From NCBI GenBank assembly GCA_032027165.1, contig JAVSMO010000001.1, positions 1,862,458 to 1,926,457 of the forward strand: DNA of 64,000 bases, read 5' to 3'. Both the position numbers and the translations under genes were made by a program. Source of the stretch: Denitratisoma sp. Its GTDB lineage: Bacteria > Pseudomonadota > Gammaproteobacteria > Burkholderiales > Rhodocyclaceae. Positions 16,292 through 25,763 of the stretch are shown one piece after another (positions within the stretch are counted from its first letter, which is position 1; each line of letters opens with the position of its first letter). The notes beneath the pieces are model-generated. The model did no database searches. It worked only from the letters and a program-made list of their open reading frames with translations, and had not been told where the DNA came from.

Positions 16292-17701
16292 TCAGGCCTT
16301 GAGGGCCACCAGCACCTCGTCGAGCATCTTCTTGGCGTCGCCGAACAGCATGCGGTTGTTGTCCTTGTAGAAGAGCGGGTTGTCGACGCCGGCGTAGCCG
16401 GAGGCCATCGAGCGCTTCATGACGATGGAGGTCTTCGCCTTCCACACTTCCAGCACCGGCATGCCGGCGATGGGGCTGGTCGGGTCGTCCTGCGCCGCCG
16501 GGTTCACGATGTCGTTGGCGCCGATCACCATGGCGACGTCGGTGTCGGGGAAGTCCTCGTTGATCTCGTCCATCTCGAGCACGATGTCGTAGGGGACTTT
16601 CGCTTCCGCCAGCAGCACGTTCATGTGGCCGGGCATGCGGCCGGCCACCGGGTGGATGCCGAAGCGCACGTTGACGCCCTTCTCGCGCAGGTGTTTGGTG
16701 ATCTCGAACACCGTGTGCTGGGCCTGCGCCACCGCCATGCCGTAGCCCGGCACGATGATGACGTTCTTGGCCTCGCGCAGCATCTCCGCCGTCTCCGCCG
16801 CGCTGACGGGACTGACTTCTCCGGCCGGCTGCTCGCCGGCTTTCGCCGCCGGCGCGCCGCCGCCGGTGCCGAATCCGCCGGCGATGACGCTGATGAAGTT
16901 GCGGTTCATGGCGCGGCACATGATGTAGGAGAGGATGGCGCCGGAGGAACCGACCAGCGCGCCGGTGACGATGAGCAGGTCGTTCGACAGCATGAAGCCG
17001 GTCGCCGCCGCCGCCCAGCCCGAGTAGCTGTTGAGCATCGACACCACCACCGGCATGTCGGCGCCGCCAATGGCCATCACCATGTGGATGCCGAAGAGGA
17101 GCGAGATGACGGTCATGACGATCAGCGGCGTCATGCCGGCCTCGATGGAGGGCGCCATGACGAACTCGCGGCCGTACCAGAGCACCACCAGCAGGCCGGC
17201 GAGGTTGAGCCAGTGGCGCGCCGGCAGCAGCAGCGGCTTGCCGCCGATCTTGCCGGAAAGTTTGCCGAAGGCGATCACCGAGCCGGAGAAGGTCACCGCG
17301 CCGATGAGGATGCCGACGTAGATCTCGATCTCGTGGATGGCCTTCTCGGCGCCGGTGTACTGGATCGAGGTGTCGACGTAACTGGCGAAGCCGACCAGGC
17401 AGGCGGCGAGGCCGACCAGGCTGTGCATGATCGCCACCAGTTCGGGCATCTGCGTCATCTGCACGGCGCGCGCGGCGTAGAGGCCGATGGCGCCGCCCGC
17501 CACCATGGCGGCGACGATCCAGGGGATGCCGGCGGCGGCCACGCGCGGGCCGAGCACCGTGGCGAGCACGGCGATGGTCATGCCGATGATGCCGTAGAGG
17601 TTGCCGCGCCGCGAGGTCTCCGGATTGGAGAGGCCGCCGAGGCTGAGGATGAAGAGGATGGTCGCGCCGAGGTAAGCGACGGTCGTCAGGCTTGAAGTCA
17701 T
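16292..17701 (-). CDS. pntB: NAD(P) transhydrogenase subunit beta
   Basis: The 469-residue product has about nine membrane helices in its first 270 residues (domain II, the proton channel). A Pro/Ala linker and a C-terminal NADP(H)-binding domain III (about 290-469) follow, with [16 protein letters not shown] and [14 protein letters not shown]. With PntA it uses the proton-motive force to move hydride from NADH to NADP+. It starts 13 bases after pntA, and the pair forms an operon closed by the terminator at 16239. A dispersed-repeat core falls in the variable linker (encoding EVSPVSAAE), between domains, where insertion would be tolerated. Confidence 0.96.
   Translation of the reverse strand: MTSSLTTVAYLGATILFILSLGGLSNPETSRRGNLYGIIGMTIAVLATVLGPRVAAAGIPWIVAAMVAGGAIGLYAARAVQMTQMPELVAIMHSLVGLAACLVGFASYVDTSIQYTGAEKAIHEIEIYVGILIGAVTFSGSVIAFGKLSGKIGGKPLLLPARHWLNLAGLLVVLWYGREFVMAPSIEAGMTPLIVMTVISLLFGIHMVMAIGGADMPVVVSMLNSYSGWAAAATGFMLSNDLLIVTGALVGSSGAILSYIMCRAMNRNFISVIAGGFGTGGGAPAAKAGEQPAGEVSPVSAAETAEMLREAKNVIIVPGYGMAVAQAQHTVFEITKHLREKGVNVRFGIHPVAGRMPGHMNVLLAEAKVPYDIVLEMDEINEDFPDTDVAMVIGANDIVNPAAQDDPTSPIAGMPVLEVWKAKTSIVMKRSMASGYAGVDNPLFYKDNNRMLFGDAKKMLDEVLVALKA
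16795..16819 (-). repeat. Dispersed repeat copy inside pntB
   Basis: The core reads GAAGTCAGTCCC (11 of 12). The outer half matches the consensus at 8 of 13 positions. It lies in sense orientation in the linker between the membrane and NADP-binding domains. Confidence 0.6.
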
Positions 17702-17714
17702 TTGTCGCTTCCCC

Positions 17715-19307
17715 TTACTTGCGGAACATCGCCAGCATGCGGCGGGTGACGGCGAAGCCGCCGAACATGTTGATGGCGGTGAGCGCGATTCCCACCACCG
17801 CCAGCCAGCGGATCAGCGTGTCCGGCCGCCCGGCCGTGCCATCGGCCAGGGGCGGCGCGATCTGCACCAGGGCGCCGATGGCGATGATGCTGGAGATGGC
17901 GTTGGTGACGCTCATCAGCGGCGTGTGCAGCGAGGGCGTGACGTTCCAGATCACCATGTAGCCGATGAAGCAGGCCAGCACGAACACCGTGAAATGGCCG
18001 AGGAAGGAGGCCGGCGCGTAGGCGCCGATCAGCCAGAACAGCGCGGCGGCGACGCCGAACATGATCGCCAGCGTGCTGCCGGCCATCGGCTCGCCGGCGC
18101 CGTGGCCGTGACCGCCCTTGGCGGCGGGCGCGGCCGCCGCGGCCGGTTTGGCTTGCGGCGGCGCCGCCGGCGCCTTCGGCGGGGGCGGCGGCCAGGTGAT
18201 CGTGCCGTCCTTGATGACGGTGAGGCCGCGGATGGCCTCGTCGTCCATGTTGACGTCGATGTTGCCGTCCTTGGTCTTGCACAGCTCCTCGGCGAGGCGG
18301 AACAGGTTGGTCGCGTACAGCGTCGACGACTGCTTCGACAGGCGGCCGACGAGATCGGTGTAGCCGATGATGGTGACGCCGTGCCTGACCACCGCTTGGC
18401 CCGGCTCGGTCAGCTCGCAGTTGCCGCCCTGCTCGGCGGCCATGTCGACGATGACGCTGCCCGGGCGCATCGACTGCACCATCTCGGCGGTGATCAGACG
18501 GGGCGCCGGCTTGCCGGGGATCAGCGCGGTGGTGATGATGATGTCCACCTCGCGGGCCTGTTTGGCGTACATCTCGCGCTGGGCCTGCTGGAAGCCCTCG
18601 CTCATCACCTTGGCGTAGCCGCCGCCGCCGGAGCCTTCCTCCTCGTAATCGACCTTGACGAACTCGCCGCCCAGCGAGACGACCTGGTCGGCCACTTCGG
18701 CGCGGGTGTCGTTGGCGCGCACGATGGCGCCGAGGCCGGCGGCGGTGCCGATCGCCGCGAGTCCCGCCACGCCGGCGCCGGCGATGAAGACCTTGGCCGG
18801 CGGCACCTTGCCGGCGGCGGTGATCTGGCCGTTGAAGAAGCGGCCGAAGGCGTTGGCGGCCTCGATGACGGCGCGGTAGCCGGCGACGCCGGCCTGCGAA
18901 GTCAGGGCGTCCATCTTCTGCGCGCGGGAGAGCGTGCGCGGCAGCGAATCGATGGCCAGCACGGTCGCCTTGCGGGCGGCGAGCTGCTGCATCAGCTCGG
19001 GATTCTGCGCCGGCCAGATGAAGGAGATCAGCGTCGTGCCCTCGCGCAGCAGGCCGACTTCCTCGGCGGAGGGACCGCGCACCTTGAAGACGATGTCGGC
19101 CTTCGCCCACAGGGCGGTGGCGCCGTCGACGACCTCGGCGCCGGCGGCGCGGTAGGCATCGTCGCTGAAATTGGCGGCATCGCCGGCGCCGGATTGCACG
19201 GCGACCGCGAAACCCAGCTTGATGAGCTTTTCAACCACCTCGGGCACGGTGGCGACACGTTTCTCGCCCGCAGCCGTTTCCTTCGGCACGCCTATGACCA
19301 GCGGCAT
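17715..19307 (-). CDS. pntA: NAD(P) transhydrogenase subunit alpha
   Basis: The 530-residue product combines domain I, which binds NAD(H) (about 1-380; [22 protein letters not shown] is the nucleotide fold, [15 protein letters not shown] the N-terminal signature), with four C-terminal membrane helices (about 425-525). A Pro/Ala-rich and His/Gly-rich linker (about 385-420) joins them. Length is close to the single-chain PntA of enterobacteria, so the alpha subunit is not split as in some alphaproteobacteria. I chose the ATG at 19307 because AAGGGGAAAG lies just upstream and the conserved [10 protein letters not shown] begins there. pntB follows 13 bases later. corA is divergent across a 148-base gap. 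Confidence 0.95.
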   Translation of the reverse strand: MPLVIGVPKETAAGEKRVATVPEVVEKLIKLGFAVAVQSGAGDAANFSDDAYRAAGAEVVDGATALWAKADIVFKVRGPSAEEVGLLREGTTLISFIWPAQNPELMQQLAARKATVLAIDSLPRTLSRAQKMDALTSQAGVAGYRAVIEAANAFGRFFNGQITAAGKVPPAKVFIAGAGVAGLAAIGTAAGLGAIVRANDTRAEVADQVVSLGGEFVKVDYEEEGSGGGGYAKVMSEGFQQAQREMYAKQAREVDIIITTALIPGKPAPRLITAEMVQSMRPGSVIVDMAAEQGGNCELTEPGQAVVRHGVTIIGYTDLVGRLSKQSSTLYATNLFRLAEELCKTKDGNIDVNMDDEAIRGLTVIKDGTITWPPPPPKAPAAPPQAKPAAAAAPAAKGGHGHGAGEPMAGSTLAIMFGVAAALFWLIGAYAPASFLGHFTVFVLACFIGYMVIWNVTPSLHTPLMSVTNAISSIIAIGALVQIAPPLADGTAGRPDTLIRWLAVVGIALTAINMFGGFAVTRRMLAMFRK

Positions 19308-19373
19308 GGCTCTTTCCCCTTCTTTGGTAATTTCGCGTTGGATTCCGCCAGGATGCCGGCCAGCCGGCCGACC

Positions 19374-19402
19374 TTGACGATAAGCGGCAATAATACTTAA
19401 AT
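19374..19402 (+). promoter_or_regulatory. Possible sigma70 promoter for corA
   Basis: TTGACG is followed after 17 bases by TTAAAT, and corA starts 53 bases downstream. The surrounding stretch is unusually AT-rich for this window. It lies between divergent pntA and corA. Confidence 0.45.
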
Positions 19403-19455
19403 CGATCCGCTGTGGGTAGGTTGCAGCACGCTCATTCTTGATTGAGGCCTGAAAC

Positions 19456-20523
19456 ATGAAAAAAACCCGCAAGCTGCGCTCGCAGAAAATCGGCCTCGCC
19501 CCCGGCGCCCTCATCCACGTCGGCGAGCGGCGCACCGCCCAGCCCGACATCGCCCTATTCGAATACGACGCCGGCGCGCTGCAGGAAACCCGCTTCGCCT
19601 CCATCGCCGAGTCGCGCGAAAAGCAGCGCGGCCCGGGCACGCTCTGGCTCAACGTGCACGGCCTGCACGAACCGGAAGTCCTCGCGGAAATCGGCCACCG
19701 CTTCAGCCTGCATCCCCTCGTGCTGGAAGACATCCTCAACACCGACCAGCGTCCCAAGGTGGACGACTACGGCGACTATCTCTACATCGTCGCCCGCTTC
19801 TTCGAGTACGACGCGGCGACGGGCACCGTCGCTTCCGACCAGGTCAGCATCGTGCTCGGCACGGACTTCGTGCTGACCTTCCAGGAGCGGCCGACCGGCA
19901 CCTTCGATCCGCTGCGCGAGCGGCTGCGCGGCGACAAGGGGCAGATCCGCAAGCTCGGCGCCGACTACCTCGCCTACTCGCTCCTCGACACCCTCGTCGA
20001 CCGCTACTTCACCGTGCTGGAACAGCTGACCGAGCGCACCGAGGCGCTGGAAGACCGGTTGCTGGAAAAGGCCACGCCCGCCCTGCTCAAGGAGATCCAC
20101 GAGATCAAGCGCGAGACGATGGTCATGCGGCGCGCCGTCTGGCCGCTGCGCGAAGTCATCAACAGCCTGACCCGCGCCGACCAGCGCTTCTTCAAGGCGG
20201 AAACCCAGCCCTACCTGCGCGACATCTACGACCACACCGTGCATGTCATCGAATCGCTGGAGGGCATCCGCGACCTCATCGCAGGCATGCTCGACATCTA
20301 CCTCTCCAGCATCTCCAACCGGGTCAACATGGAGGTGCGCATCCTCACCGTCATCACCACGCTGTTCATGCCGGCGGCGCTGATCGCCGGCATCTTCGGC
20401 ATGAACTTCCGGCACATGCCCCTGATCGCGGACAACGAAGGATTCCTCGTCGCGCTCGGCATGATGGGCGCGATAGCGCTGGCAATGGTCACGGTCTTCT
20501 GGCGCCGTCGCTGGCTGGGTTAA
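19456..20523 (+). CDS. corA: CorA-type magnesium/cobalt transporter
   Basis: The 355-residue protein has the CorA plan: a large cytosolic N-terminal domain (about 1-290) and two C-terminal membrane helices. The diagnostic GMN signature is at 315-317 (GIFGMNF), at the mouth of the pore. Length is slightly above the E. coli protein because of a basic N-terminal tail. It should form a pentameric inner-membrane channel for Mg2+. The gene stands alone, divergent from pntAB, with an AT-rich promoter region. A short basic C-terminus (WRRRWLG) follows the last helix. Confidence 0.95.
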   Translation: MKKTRKLRSQKIGLAPGALIHVGERRTAQPDIALFEYDAGALQETRFASIAESREKQRGPGTLWLNVHGLHEPEVLAEIGHRFSLHPLVLEDILNTDQRPKVDDYGDYLYIVARFFEYDAATGTVASDQVSIVLGTDFVLTFQERPTGTFDPLRERLRGDKGQIRKLGADYLAYSLLDTLVDRYFTVLEQLTERTEALEDRLLEKATPALLKEIHEIKRETMVMRRAVWPLREVINSLTRADQRFFKAETQPYLRDIYDHTVHVIESLEGIRDLIAGMLDIYLSSISNRVNMEVRILTVITTLFMPAALIAGIFGMNFRHMPLIADNEGFLVALGMMGAIALAMVTVFWRRRWLG

Positions 20524-20714
20524 GAACTGCTTTATGGCACGTACGCCGGTATCATAAGCGGCGCCGAAAAAAAGAATGATGGCCGCTTCGCGAAACAGGG
20601 CGCCGATGCGTTTTTTTCTTCTGTAGAATCCCCTCTCCAAAAAAAAATCGCCCGGCAGGCCGCCTGACCGGTGCCGACGCATAAAACACCGCAGCACCCC
20701 AGGGAGGAATCGTT

Positions 20715-22001
20715 TTGCAGGCTTTTGCGCAGCCCATGGAACCGGCGTCCGAAGGCGCCCTGGCGGAGCTGCGCGCCCTGCACGCCCTGGCCGAGAGCAT
20801 CAACCGCAGCACTTCGCTCGAGGCGATCTATCCCGAGGCCCTGCAGGCGCTGCGCCGGATCGTCCGTGCAGACCGCGCCGCCGTGCTGCTCTGCGACTCG
20901 CAGGGCGTCATGCGCTTTGCCGCCTGGAATGGCCTCTCGGCGCCGTACCGCGCGGCCGCGGAAGGCCATTCGCCCTGGGCCGCCGATGCAGCGAACCCCG
21001 AGCCCGTCCTGGTGGCCGACCCGGCGCAGGATCCTGACCTGGCACCGCTGCTGCCGGTGCTGCGCGCGGAAGGCATCGCCTCGCTGGCCTTCATCCCGAT
21101 CGCCCACCAGGGGCGGCTGCTCGGCAAGTTCATGCTGTATTTCGACGCGCCGCATGCCATGGCGGCGGATGAGGTCCGCCTGGCCCTGACCGTCGCCGAG
21201 TACCTGGCGCTGGCCGTCTCCCGGCAGCGCGCCGTCGACGAAATCCGCCGGCTGAACGCCGATCTCGAGGAGCGCGTGCAGCACCGCACGCGGCAGCTGG
21301 AGGAAGCCAACCGGGAGATGGAGGCCTTTTGCTATTCCGTCTCGCACGACCTGCGCGCACCGCTGCGGGCACTCGACGGCTTCGCGCACATCCTCCTCGA
21401 GGATGCCGGTCATATCCTGGACGAGGCGGACCGTGACAACCTGCGGCGCATCATCGCGGCGAGCGGGCGCATGGGGCGGCTGATGGACGACCTGCTCAAG
21501 CTCTCGCGCATCGGCCGCGCCGGCTTGCGCCTCGCGGAGACCGACCTGGGCGGCATTGCCGCGGGCATCTTCGAGCGCCTGCGCAGCGAGGAGCCCGAGC
21601 GCCGCATGACCGCCCGGGCCGCAGAAGGCCTCCGGGTGCGGGCCGATGCCGGACTGCTGCGCATCGCCCTGGAAAACCTGATCGGCAACGCCTGGAAGTA
21701 CACGCGACGGAATGCCGACTCGCGCATCGAGTTCGGCGCGCGGGAGGAGGACGGCGAGACGTATTACTTCGTGCGCGACAACGGCGCCGGCTTCGACATG
21801 CGCCATGCGACGAAGCTGTTCTCGCCGTTCCAGCGCGTGCATGCGCCGGGCGAATACGAGGGCACCGGCATCGGACTGGCCATCGTGCAGCGCATCGTGC
21901 AGCGCCACGGCGGCCGCGTCTGGGCCGAGTCCGAGCCCGGCCGCGGCTCGACCTTCTGCTTCACGCTCTGGGCGGATGGAATCCCGGCGGAGCTCCGCTA
22001 G
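20715..22001 (+). CDS. GAF-domain histidine kinase
   Basis: The 428-residue soluble kinase has a GAF domain (about 20-180), a coil (about 185-205), HisKA with His211 in SVSHDLRAPLRAL, and HATPase with ENLIGNAWKYT, DNGAGFDM and GTGIGLAIV. The start is a TTG at 20715: AGGGAGGAAT ends four bases before it, whereas the next ATG, at 20736, has no ribosome binding site at a suitable distance. The rare start codon should lower expression. No regulator adjoins it. Its 3' end overlaps the convergent PP2C gene by 41 bases. Confidence 0.9.
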   Translation: MQAFAQPMEPASEGALAELRALHALAESINRSTSLEAIYPEALQALRRIVRADRAAVLLCDSQGVMRFAAWNGLSAPYRAAAEGHSPWAADAANPEPVLVADPAQDPDLAPLLPVLRAEGIASLAFIPIAHQGRLLGKFMLYFDAPHAMAADEVRLALTVAEYLALAVSRQRAVDEIRRLNADLEERVQHRTRQLEEANREMEAFCYSVSHDLRAPLRALDGFAHILLEDAGHILDEADRDNLRRIIAASGRMGRLMDDLLKLSRIGRAGLRLAETDLGGIAAGIFERLRSEEPERRMTARAAEGLRVRADAGLLRIALENLIGNAWKYTRRNADSRIEFGAREEDGETYYFVRDNGAGFDMRHATKLFSPFQRVHAPGEYEGTGIGLAIVQRIVQRHGGRVWAESEPGRGSTFCFTLWADGIPAELR

Positions 22002-22785
22002 GATTCGCGGCGGGCGGCGGCCCCGGCTTCTTCTCGACTTTCTTTTCCACCAGTTTGACGATCACCAGCGAGCAGTTGTCGCCGTGGCCGTTGGCGCGGT
22101 CGCGTGAGCGCTGGATGAGGATTTCCGCCGCCGCGCGCGGCGGATGGGCCGCCAGCACGCCGCCCAGCTCGGCATCCGAGAAATAGGCCCACAGCCCGTC
22201 GGAGCAGAGCAGGAAGATGTCGCCATCGGCCAGCGGCGCGGTGCCGCCGAAATCGATCGTCGGCTCCCGTTCGGAGCCGAGGCAGCCGAGCAGGACGTTC
22301 TTCTGCGGGTGGTGCTCGGCCTGTTCCGGCGTGAGGTAGCCCTGCTTCACCATCTCGTTCACGTAGGAATGGTCGGAGCTGCGGCTGACCAGCTTGTCGT
22401 TGCGGAAGTGGTAGATGCGCGAATCGCCGCAGTGCGCCCAGTCGACGCGCCCGGCCTGGAACAGCAGGACGCAGGCCGTGGTGTGCGGATCCTGCTCGCT
22501 GGTGAAGCGCGTCAGCTTGATGACGACATGGGTCTCGTTGATGATCGTGCGCAGCAGGTCCTGCGGCGATTCGTCGGCCGGCGCATAGTCGTCGAAAGTC
22601 TGGCGCGCCTTGAAGACGACCTGCTCGGCGGCCATGGCGCCGCCGGTATGCCCACCCATGCCGTCGGCCAGCACGGCCATGAGCAGTCCGGGCCGCTTGG
22701 GATGGGGGAACAGTGCAACGCGATCCTGTTGTTCCTTGCGGTCGCCGATATGCTGGGCGGCGCAGGTTTCGACGCTGAGGGCCAT
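21961..22785 (-). CDS. PP2C-type protein serine/threonine phosphatase
   Basis: The 274 residues show the PP2C metal-binding motifs in order: ADGMGGH near 40-46, HCGDSRIYH near 117-125, SDGLW near 192-196, and GHGDNCS near 232-238. It should remove phosphate from Ser/Thr residues with two Mn2+ or Mg2+ ions. A basic, Pro-rich tail of about 30 residues (after LVEKKVEKK) is encoded opposite the end of the kinase at 20715. A possible partner is the Ser/Thr kinase at 35901, though the two are 13 kb apart. Confidence 0.92.
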   Translation of the reverse strand: MALSVETCAAQHIGDRKEQQDRVALFPHPKRPGLLMAVLADGMGGHTGGAMAAEQVVFKARQTFDDYAPADESPQDLLRTIINETHVVIKLTRFTSEQDPHTTACVLLFQAGRVDWAHCGDSRIYHFRNDKLVSRSSDHSYVNEMVKQGYLTPEQAEHHPQKNVLLGCLGSEREPTIDFGGTAPLADGDIFLLCSDGLWAYFSDAELGGVLAAHPPRAAAEILIQRSRDRANGHGDNCSLVIVKLVEKKVEKKPGPPPAANPSGAPPGFHPPRA

Positions 22786-22808
22786 GGGTGAAGGACTTTG
22801 ATGAATAT

Positions 22809-22837
22809 TCGGCCCGAATGTAGCACGCCCGGGCCGA
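22809..22837. repeat. Inverted repeat upstream of the PP2C gene
   Basis: Eight-base arms TCGGCCCG and CGGGCCGA enclose 13 bases in the gap between the acyl-CoA synthetase stop and the PP2C start. No T-run follows on the minus strand. It may be an operator or a weak terminator for the glc operon. Confidence 0.3.
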
Positions 22838-22848
22838 TCCCGCCCTGA

Positions 22849-24525
22849 TCAGGCATGCCCGGCCCGGAATTTCTCCTCTTCCCGGAGCCGCAGCACGCGC
22901 CGCTGCACCTTGCCGGTGGTGGTCATCGGCAGGCTGTCGATGAACTCGAAGGCCTTCGGATATTCGTAGGGCGCCAGGTACTGCCGCACGTGGGCGGCGA
23001 GTTCGGCCTCCAGCTCGCCCGAGGCCTGCCGGCCGGGCTGCAGCACGATGAAGGCCTTGACGACGGTGCCGCGCGTCTCGTCGGGCGCGCCCACCACGGC
23101 GGCATTGGCCACCGCCGGATGCTTGACCAGGCAGTTTTCGATCTCGGAAGGGCCGATGCGGTAGCCCGCGCTCTTGAACATGTCGTCGGCGCGGCCCTGG
23201 TACCAGAGGTAGCCGTCCTCGTCCGTCTTCGCCAGGTCGCCGGTGCGGCCCCAGGCGGATTCTCCCGTGCCGATGTATTTTTCGTCCGTGGCCTGCGGGT
23301 TCTTCCAGTATTCGAGGAGGAACACCGGGTCCGGTTCGCCGTTGCAGGACCGCTGCACGCAGACCTCGCCGACCTCGCCCGGCGGCAGCACGTTGCCGGC
23401 CTCGTCGAGCACCGCCACGCGGTGGCCGGGATAGGGCCGCCCCATGGCGCCCGGCTTGGCCGGGTACGCCGCGGCGCAGCCGCCGACGACGTAGTTCATC
23501 TCGGTCTGGCCGAAGATCTCGTTGATGCTGACGCCGAGCTGCTCCTGCGCCCAGCGGAACACCGTCTCGCCCACCGCCTCACCGCCGCTCATGATGGTGC
23601 GCAGATTCACGTCGTAACGGGACTTCGGCTCCGGCACCGCCTTCATCATCATCTTCAGCGCGGTGGGGAAGAGGAAGGCGTTCCGCACGCCGTACTTCTC
23701 GATCAGCCAGAAGGCCTTCTCCGGGTCGAAGCGGCCGCGGTAGCCGAGGATCGGCATGCCGTAGTGCCAGGTCGGCAGCAGCGCGTCGAACAGGCCGCCG
23801 GTCCACGCCCAGTCGGCGGGCGACCAGAACATGTCGCCCGGCTGCGGGAAGAAGTCGTGCGAGCAGGCGAAGCCCGACAGGTTGCCGAGCAGGGTGCGCT
23901 GCGCCATCAGCGAACCCTTCGGATTGCCCGTCGTGCCGCTGGTGTAGATGATCACGGCCGGGTCGTCGGCCGCGGTGTCGACGCAGGTGAAGCGGCGCGA
24001 GGCGCGCGACAGCAGCGCGTCCCAGTCGTGCACGCCGGTTTCCCTGGCGCCGCCGACGCCGATGACGTGGCGCAGGTGCGGCAGCCGGTCCTTCACCGCC
24101 CACAGCCTGGGCAGGGTGCTCTCGTCGACGATGGCGACGCAGGCTTCCGAGTTCTCCAGCCGGTACTCCAGCGCGTCGGGGCCGAAGAGGTGCGACAGCG
24201 GCAGCGCGATGGCGTCCATCTGGTAGCAGGCGATGTGGGCGATGCCGGTCTCCGGCCGCTGCGGCAGGATGATGGCGACGCGGTCGCGCCGCATCACGCC
24301 GAGCGCGTGCAGCACGTTGGAGAGGCGGTTGGCCGCCGTCTGGATGTCCCAGAAACTCCAGGCTTCGGTGCGGCCGGCCTCGTCCTCGTAGTAGAGGGCG
24401 AAGCGCGCGCGGTCCTCCGCCCAGCGCCCGCAGCAGGCCTGCGCCATGTTGAAGCGCGCCGGCGCGTTCCAGCGGAAGGTGTCGAACAGTTCGTCGTAGT
24501 TCTTCGCCGCGGCGTTCAGTTCCAT
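22849..24525 (-). CDS. AMP-forming acyl-CoA synthetase
   Basis: The 558-residue enzyme belongs to the ANL superfamily. The phosphate loop is IIYTSGTTGNPKGS (about 196-209), the adenine motif is EIFGQTE, the hinge is GRTGDLAKTDEDGYLWYQGR, and the C-terminal catalytic lysine lies in MTTTGKVQRR. Overall it resembles acetyl/medium-chain acyl-CoA ligases (AcsA/ACSM type) rather than the longer Acs. It activates a carboxylic acid with ATP and CoA, but the chain length cannot be read from sequence. It starts one base after glcF stops, so it is co-transcribed with glcDEF. A C2 acid such as acetate or glycolate is therefore a reasonable guess. Confidence 0.88.
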   Translation of the reverse strand: MELNAAAKNYDELFDTFRWNAPARFNMAQACCGRWAEDRARFALYYEDEAGRTEAWSFWDIQTAANRLSNVLHALGVMRRDRVAIILPQRPETGIAHIACYQMDAIALPLSHLFGPDALEYRLENSEACVAIVDESTLPRLWAVKDRLPHLRHVIGVGGARETGVHDWDALLSRASRRFTCVDTAADDPAVIIYTSGTTGNPKGSLMAQRTLLGNLSGFACSHDFFPQPGDMFWSPADWAWTGGLFDALLPTWHYGMPILGYRGRFDPEKAFWLIEKYGVRNAFLFPTALKMMMKAVPEPKSRYDVNLRTIMSGGEAVGETVFRWAQEQLGVSINEIFGQTEMNYVVGGCAAAYPAKPGAMGRPYPGHRVAVLDEAGNVLPPGEVGEVCVQRSCNGEPDPVFLLEYWKNPQATDEKYIGTGESAWGRTGDLAKTDEDGYLWYQGRADDMFKSAGYRIGPSEIENCLVKHPAVANAAVVGAPDETRGTVVKAFIVLQPGRQASGELEAELAAHVRQYLAPYEYPKAFEFIDSLPMTTTGKVQRRVLRLREEEKFRAGHA

Positions 24526-24526
24526 C

Positions 24527-25762
24527 TCAGCTTCCCAGTTGTCGATCCAGCAATTCTATCCAGTGGGAAACCGGCGTGGGCGTGCCGGCCTGCAAATGGG
24601 CGATGCAGCCGATGTTGGCGCTGGCGATGGCCTCGGGCGCGCCGGCCTGCAGGCAGCCGAGCTTGTTGTCGCGCAGCTTCAGCGAAAGCTCCGGCTGCAG
24701 GATCGAGTAGGTGCCGGCCGAGCCGCAGCAGAGGTGGCCGTCGGCCACCGGCGCCAGCTCGAAGCCGGCCCCCTGCAGGATGGCCTCCGCGGCGCCGCGC
24801 ACGCGCAGGCCGTGCTGCAGCGAACAGGGGGAGTGGAAGGCGATCTTGCGCCGTGCCGCGGGGACTGACTTTTGCAGCAGGGCCGCCAGACCGTCCTTCT
24901 CGGCTGCGATCACTTCCGCGACGTCGCGCGCGAGCAGCGTCACGCGCGCCGCCTTCGCCGCATAGGCCGGGTCGCCTTCGAGCAGGTGGGCGTACTCCAG
25001 CACATGGGCGCCGCAGCCCGAGGCCGTCATGACGATCGCCTCGGCGCCGGCCTCGATGTGCGGCCACCAGGCGTCGATGTTGCGCCGGGCGTCCTCGCGC
25101 GCGCCCTCGTGGTCGTCGAGGTGCAGGCGCACGGCGCCGCAGCAGCCGGCGCCCTCCGCTTCGATGACGGAAATGCCGAGTCGGTCGAGCACTCGCGCCG
25201 TGGCGGCGTTGATGTTGGGCGACATGCTCGGCTGCACGCAACCGGCCAGCATGAGCATCCTGCGCGCGTGGGAACGCCGTGCCGCCGGGACTGACTTTTG
25301 TTTCGGCAGCACCTTGGCCTTCAGCGCAGGCGGCAGCAGCGGTCGGAAGAATTGTCCGAGCTTGTAGGCCGGCCCGAACAGCCAGCCGCGGGTGAGGCCC
25401 TCGCGCAGGGCGAAGCGCAACAGGCGCTGGCCGGACGGGCGCGCCACGCGCTGCGCCACCACGGCACGGCCGATGTCGACCAGGCGGTGGTATTCGACGC
25501 CGGAGGGGCAGGTCGTCTCGCAGGCGCGGCAGGTCAGGCAGCGGTCGAGGTGGCGCTGGGTCTTCTCGGTGACCGCGGCGCCCTCGAGCAGCTGCTTGAT
25601 GAGGTAGATGCGGCCGCGCGGGCCGTCGAGCTCGTCGCCCAGCAACTGGTAGGTCGGGCAGGTGGCGGTGCAGAAGCCGCAGTGCACGCACTTCCTCAGG
25701 ATGGCGTCGGCCGTGTCGCCGTCCGGCGTGCCGCGGATGAAATCGGCGAGGTTGGTCTGCAT
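24527..25762 (-). CDS. glcF: Glycolate oxidase iron-sulfur subunit
   Basis: The 411 residues hold two ferredoxin-type clusters, CVHCGFCTATCP (about 25-36) and CLTCRACETTCP (about 75-86), and CCG-type motifs (GAGCCGAV, GHLCCGSAG). With GlcD and GlcE it oxidises glycolate to glyoxylate at the inner membrane and passes electrons on to the respiratory chain. It lies one base after glcE. Two dispersed repeats fall inside the gene in sense orientation and in frame. Each encodes QKSVPAARR, near residues 154-162 and 296-304. Because total length is close to the usual size, they appear to sit in tolerant loops rather than to extend the protein. Confidence 0.95.
   Translation of the reverse strand: MQTNLADFIRGTPDGDTADAILRKCVHCGFCTATCPTYQLLGDELDGPRGRIYLIKQLLEGAAVTEKTQRHLDRCLTCRACETTCPSGVEYHRLVDIGRAVVAQRVARPSGQRLLRFALREGLTRGWLFGPAYKLGQFFRPLLPPALKAKVLPKQKSVPAARRSHARRMLMLAGCVQPSMSPNINAATARVLDRLGISVIEAEGAGCCGAVRLHLDDHEGAREDARRNIDAWWPHIEAGAEAIVMTASGCGAHVLEYAHLLEGDPAYAAKAARVTLLARDVAEVIAAEKDGLAALLQKSVPAARRKIAFHSPCSLQHGLRVRGAAEAILQGAGFELAPVADGHLCCGSAGTYSILQPELSLKLRDNKLGCLQAGAPEAIASANIGCIAHLQAGTPTPVSHWIELLDRQLGS
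24848..24872 (-). repeat. Dispersed repeat copy in glcF (second in gene order)
   Basis: It matches the 25-base consensus at 23 of 25 positions, with a perfect AAAGTCAGTCCC core. It is read in sense and encodes QKSVPAARR around residue 300 of GlcF. Confidence 0.85.
25274..25298 (-). repeat. Dispersed repeat copy in glcF (first in gene order)
   Basis: It matches the 25-base consensus at 23 of 25 positions, with a perfect AAAGTCAGTCCC core. It is read in sense and encodes QKSVPAARR around residue 158 of GlcF, 426 bases from the other copy. Confidence 0.85.
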
Positions 25763-25763
25763 G

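Noticed and set aside
20561-20618. GGCGCC pair with a T-run after corA
   Set aside because: The arms are only six bases, the loop is over 30 bases, and the better local pairing is weak, so a terminator is not supported.
24848-25298. Frameshift or pseudogene in glcF caused by the repeats
   Set aside because: Both copies keep the frame, all Fe-S motifs are present and the length is normal.
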